From positions 5,614 through 11,128 of the forward strand of contig JALWSL010000730.1 in NCBI GenBank assembly GCA_027080405.1: a stretch of 5,515 nt of DNA, given 5' to 3'. A program made the translations under genes and the position numbers. Under the pieces are notes generated by a model that saw nothing but the letters and a program-made list of their open reading frames with translations, was not told where the DNA came from and did not search any database. This document shows, piece after piece, positions 5,247 to 5,515 of this stretch; positions within the stretch are counted from its first letter, which is position 1, and each line of letters starts with the position of its first letter. The DNA comes from Planctomycetaceae bacterium. GTDB taxonomy: Bacteria; Planctomycetota; Planctomycetia; Planctomycetales; Planctomycetaceae.

Positions 5247-5515
5247 TCAGGCGGCTGTTATGGCTTCGGCTGTTTTGTTCTGCCTGGCTTGCGCAGCCTC
5301 CTGCTCCTCATTGGATGCAGACCAAAGCGAATCCTTCATTCCTGAAGCCATTTTTATTTCCAAATATCCACAATAAAGCGTCGGGACGATAAAAGAGGTG
5401 AACGGTTCAATGAGCATTCCACCAAAAACGGGAAGCGCCATCGCCCGGGCAACATCAGCTCCGCGACCGGTTGAAAACAACACGGGCAGCAACGCCGCCA
5501 GCGTGGTGAGAGTCG
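5247..5515 (-). CDS. Heavy-metal efflux RND permease, C-terminal 88 residues, cut by window edge
   Basis: The frame is open from the window end to TGA at 5249-5247. The sequence TLTTLAALLPVLFSTGRGADVARAMA-LPVFGGMLIEPFTSFIVPTLYCGYLEIK matches the last two membrane helices of CusA/CzcA-type permeases, whose equivalent in CusA reads LLPILWGTGAGSEVM...GGMITAPLLSLFIIPAAY. After the last helix is a short hydrophilic, Ala/Gln/Glu-rich cytoplasmic tail of about 35 residues. This is a different gene from the permease at the other end of the window, which runs in the same direction and starts at 1833, so two RND pumps lie in tandem. Too little is present to judge its metal. The 152-residue Cys protein follows after 97 bp with no terminator, suggesting one transcript. 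Confidence 0.93.
   Translation of the reverse strand, partial: TLTTLAALLPVLFSTGRGADVARAMALPVFGGMLIEPFTSFIVPTLYCGYLEIKMASGMKDSLWSASNEEQEAAQARQNKTAEAITAA

Noticed and set aside
1..5515. CRISPR arrays, tRNA or rRNA genes, insertion sequences
   Set aside because: No regularly spaced direct repeats, no tRNA-like cloverleaf or rRNA motifs, and no transposase-like coding or terminal repeats were seen by eye.

Overview
The window carries two neighbouring heavy-metal efflux gene sets, all coded on the minus strand, so they read from high to low coordinate. The proteins are Gram-negative in type: RND pump permeases, a membrane-fusion (periplasmic adaptor) protein and two small exported Cys-rich proteins. 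GC is moderate, by eye about 50%. The Cys/His segment in the adaptor (WC-x2-H-x-V-x-E-S-x-C-x2-C) and the style of the small Cys-rich proteins recall Planctomycetota or related PVC-group bacteria. That assignment is from memory of such proteins and is an inference.

Layout, in transcription order. (1) 5515-5247: the last 88 residues of a first HME-RND permease, cut by the window edge. (2) 5238-5203: a nested inverted repeat just after its stop. (3) 5148-4690: a 152-residue exported protein with two copies of a CPV...CCxxC module, a probable metal-binding or metal-chaperone protein. (4) 4643-4604: a clear intrinsic terminator that closes this first unit. (5) 4603-4227: a gene-free stretch with a 16-bp near-palindrome (4371-4386), a 21-bp dyad (4320-4340) and a long hairpin with a plus-strand T run (4495-4566). 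(6) 4219-4151: a possible 22-codon leader ORF whose stop overlaps the next start. (7) 4151-3654: a 165-residue exported protein with 14 cysteines. (8) 3482-1845: a 545-residue RND adaptor with extra metal-binding sequence at both ends. (9) 1833-1: the first 611 residues of a second, CzcA-like RND permease, cut by the window edge.

Genes 7 to 9 look like one operon. There is no recognisable terminator between 3654 and 3482, and the permease ribosome-binding site abuts the adaptor stop codon. The inferred job is to collect metal ions in the periplasm, using the Cys-rich proteins and the adaptor's Cys/His segment, and pass them to the tripartite pump for export. No outer-membrane channel and no regulator gene lie inside the window. 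The metal cannot be read with certainty. Sequence resemblance in the permease favours divalent cations (Co/Zn/Cd type) over the Cu/Ag type.
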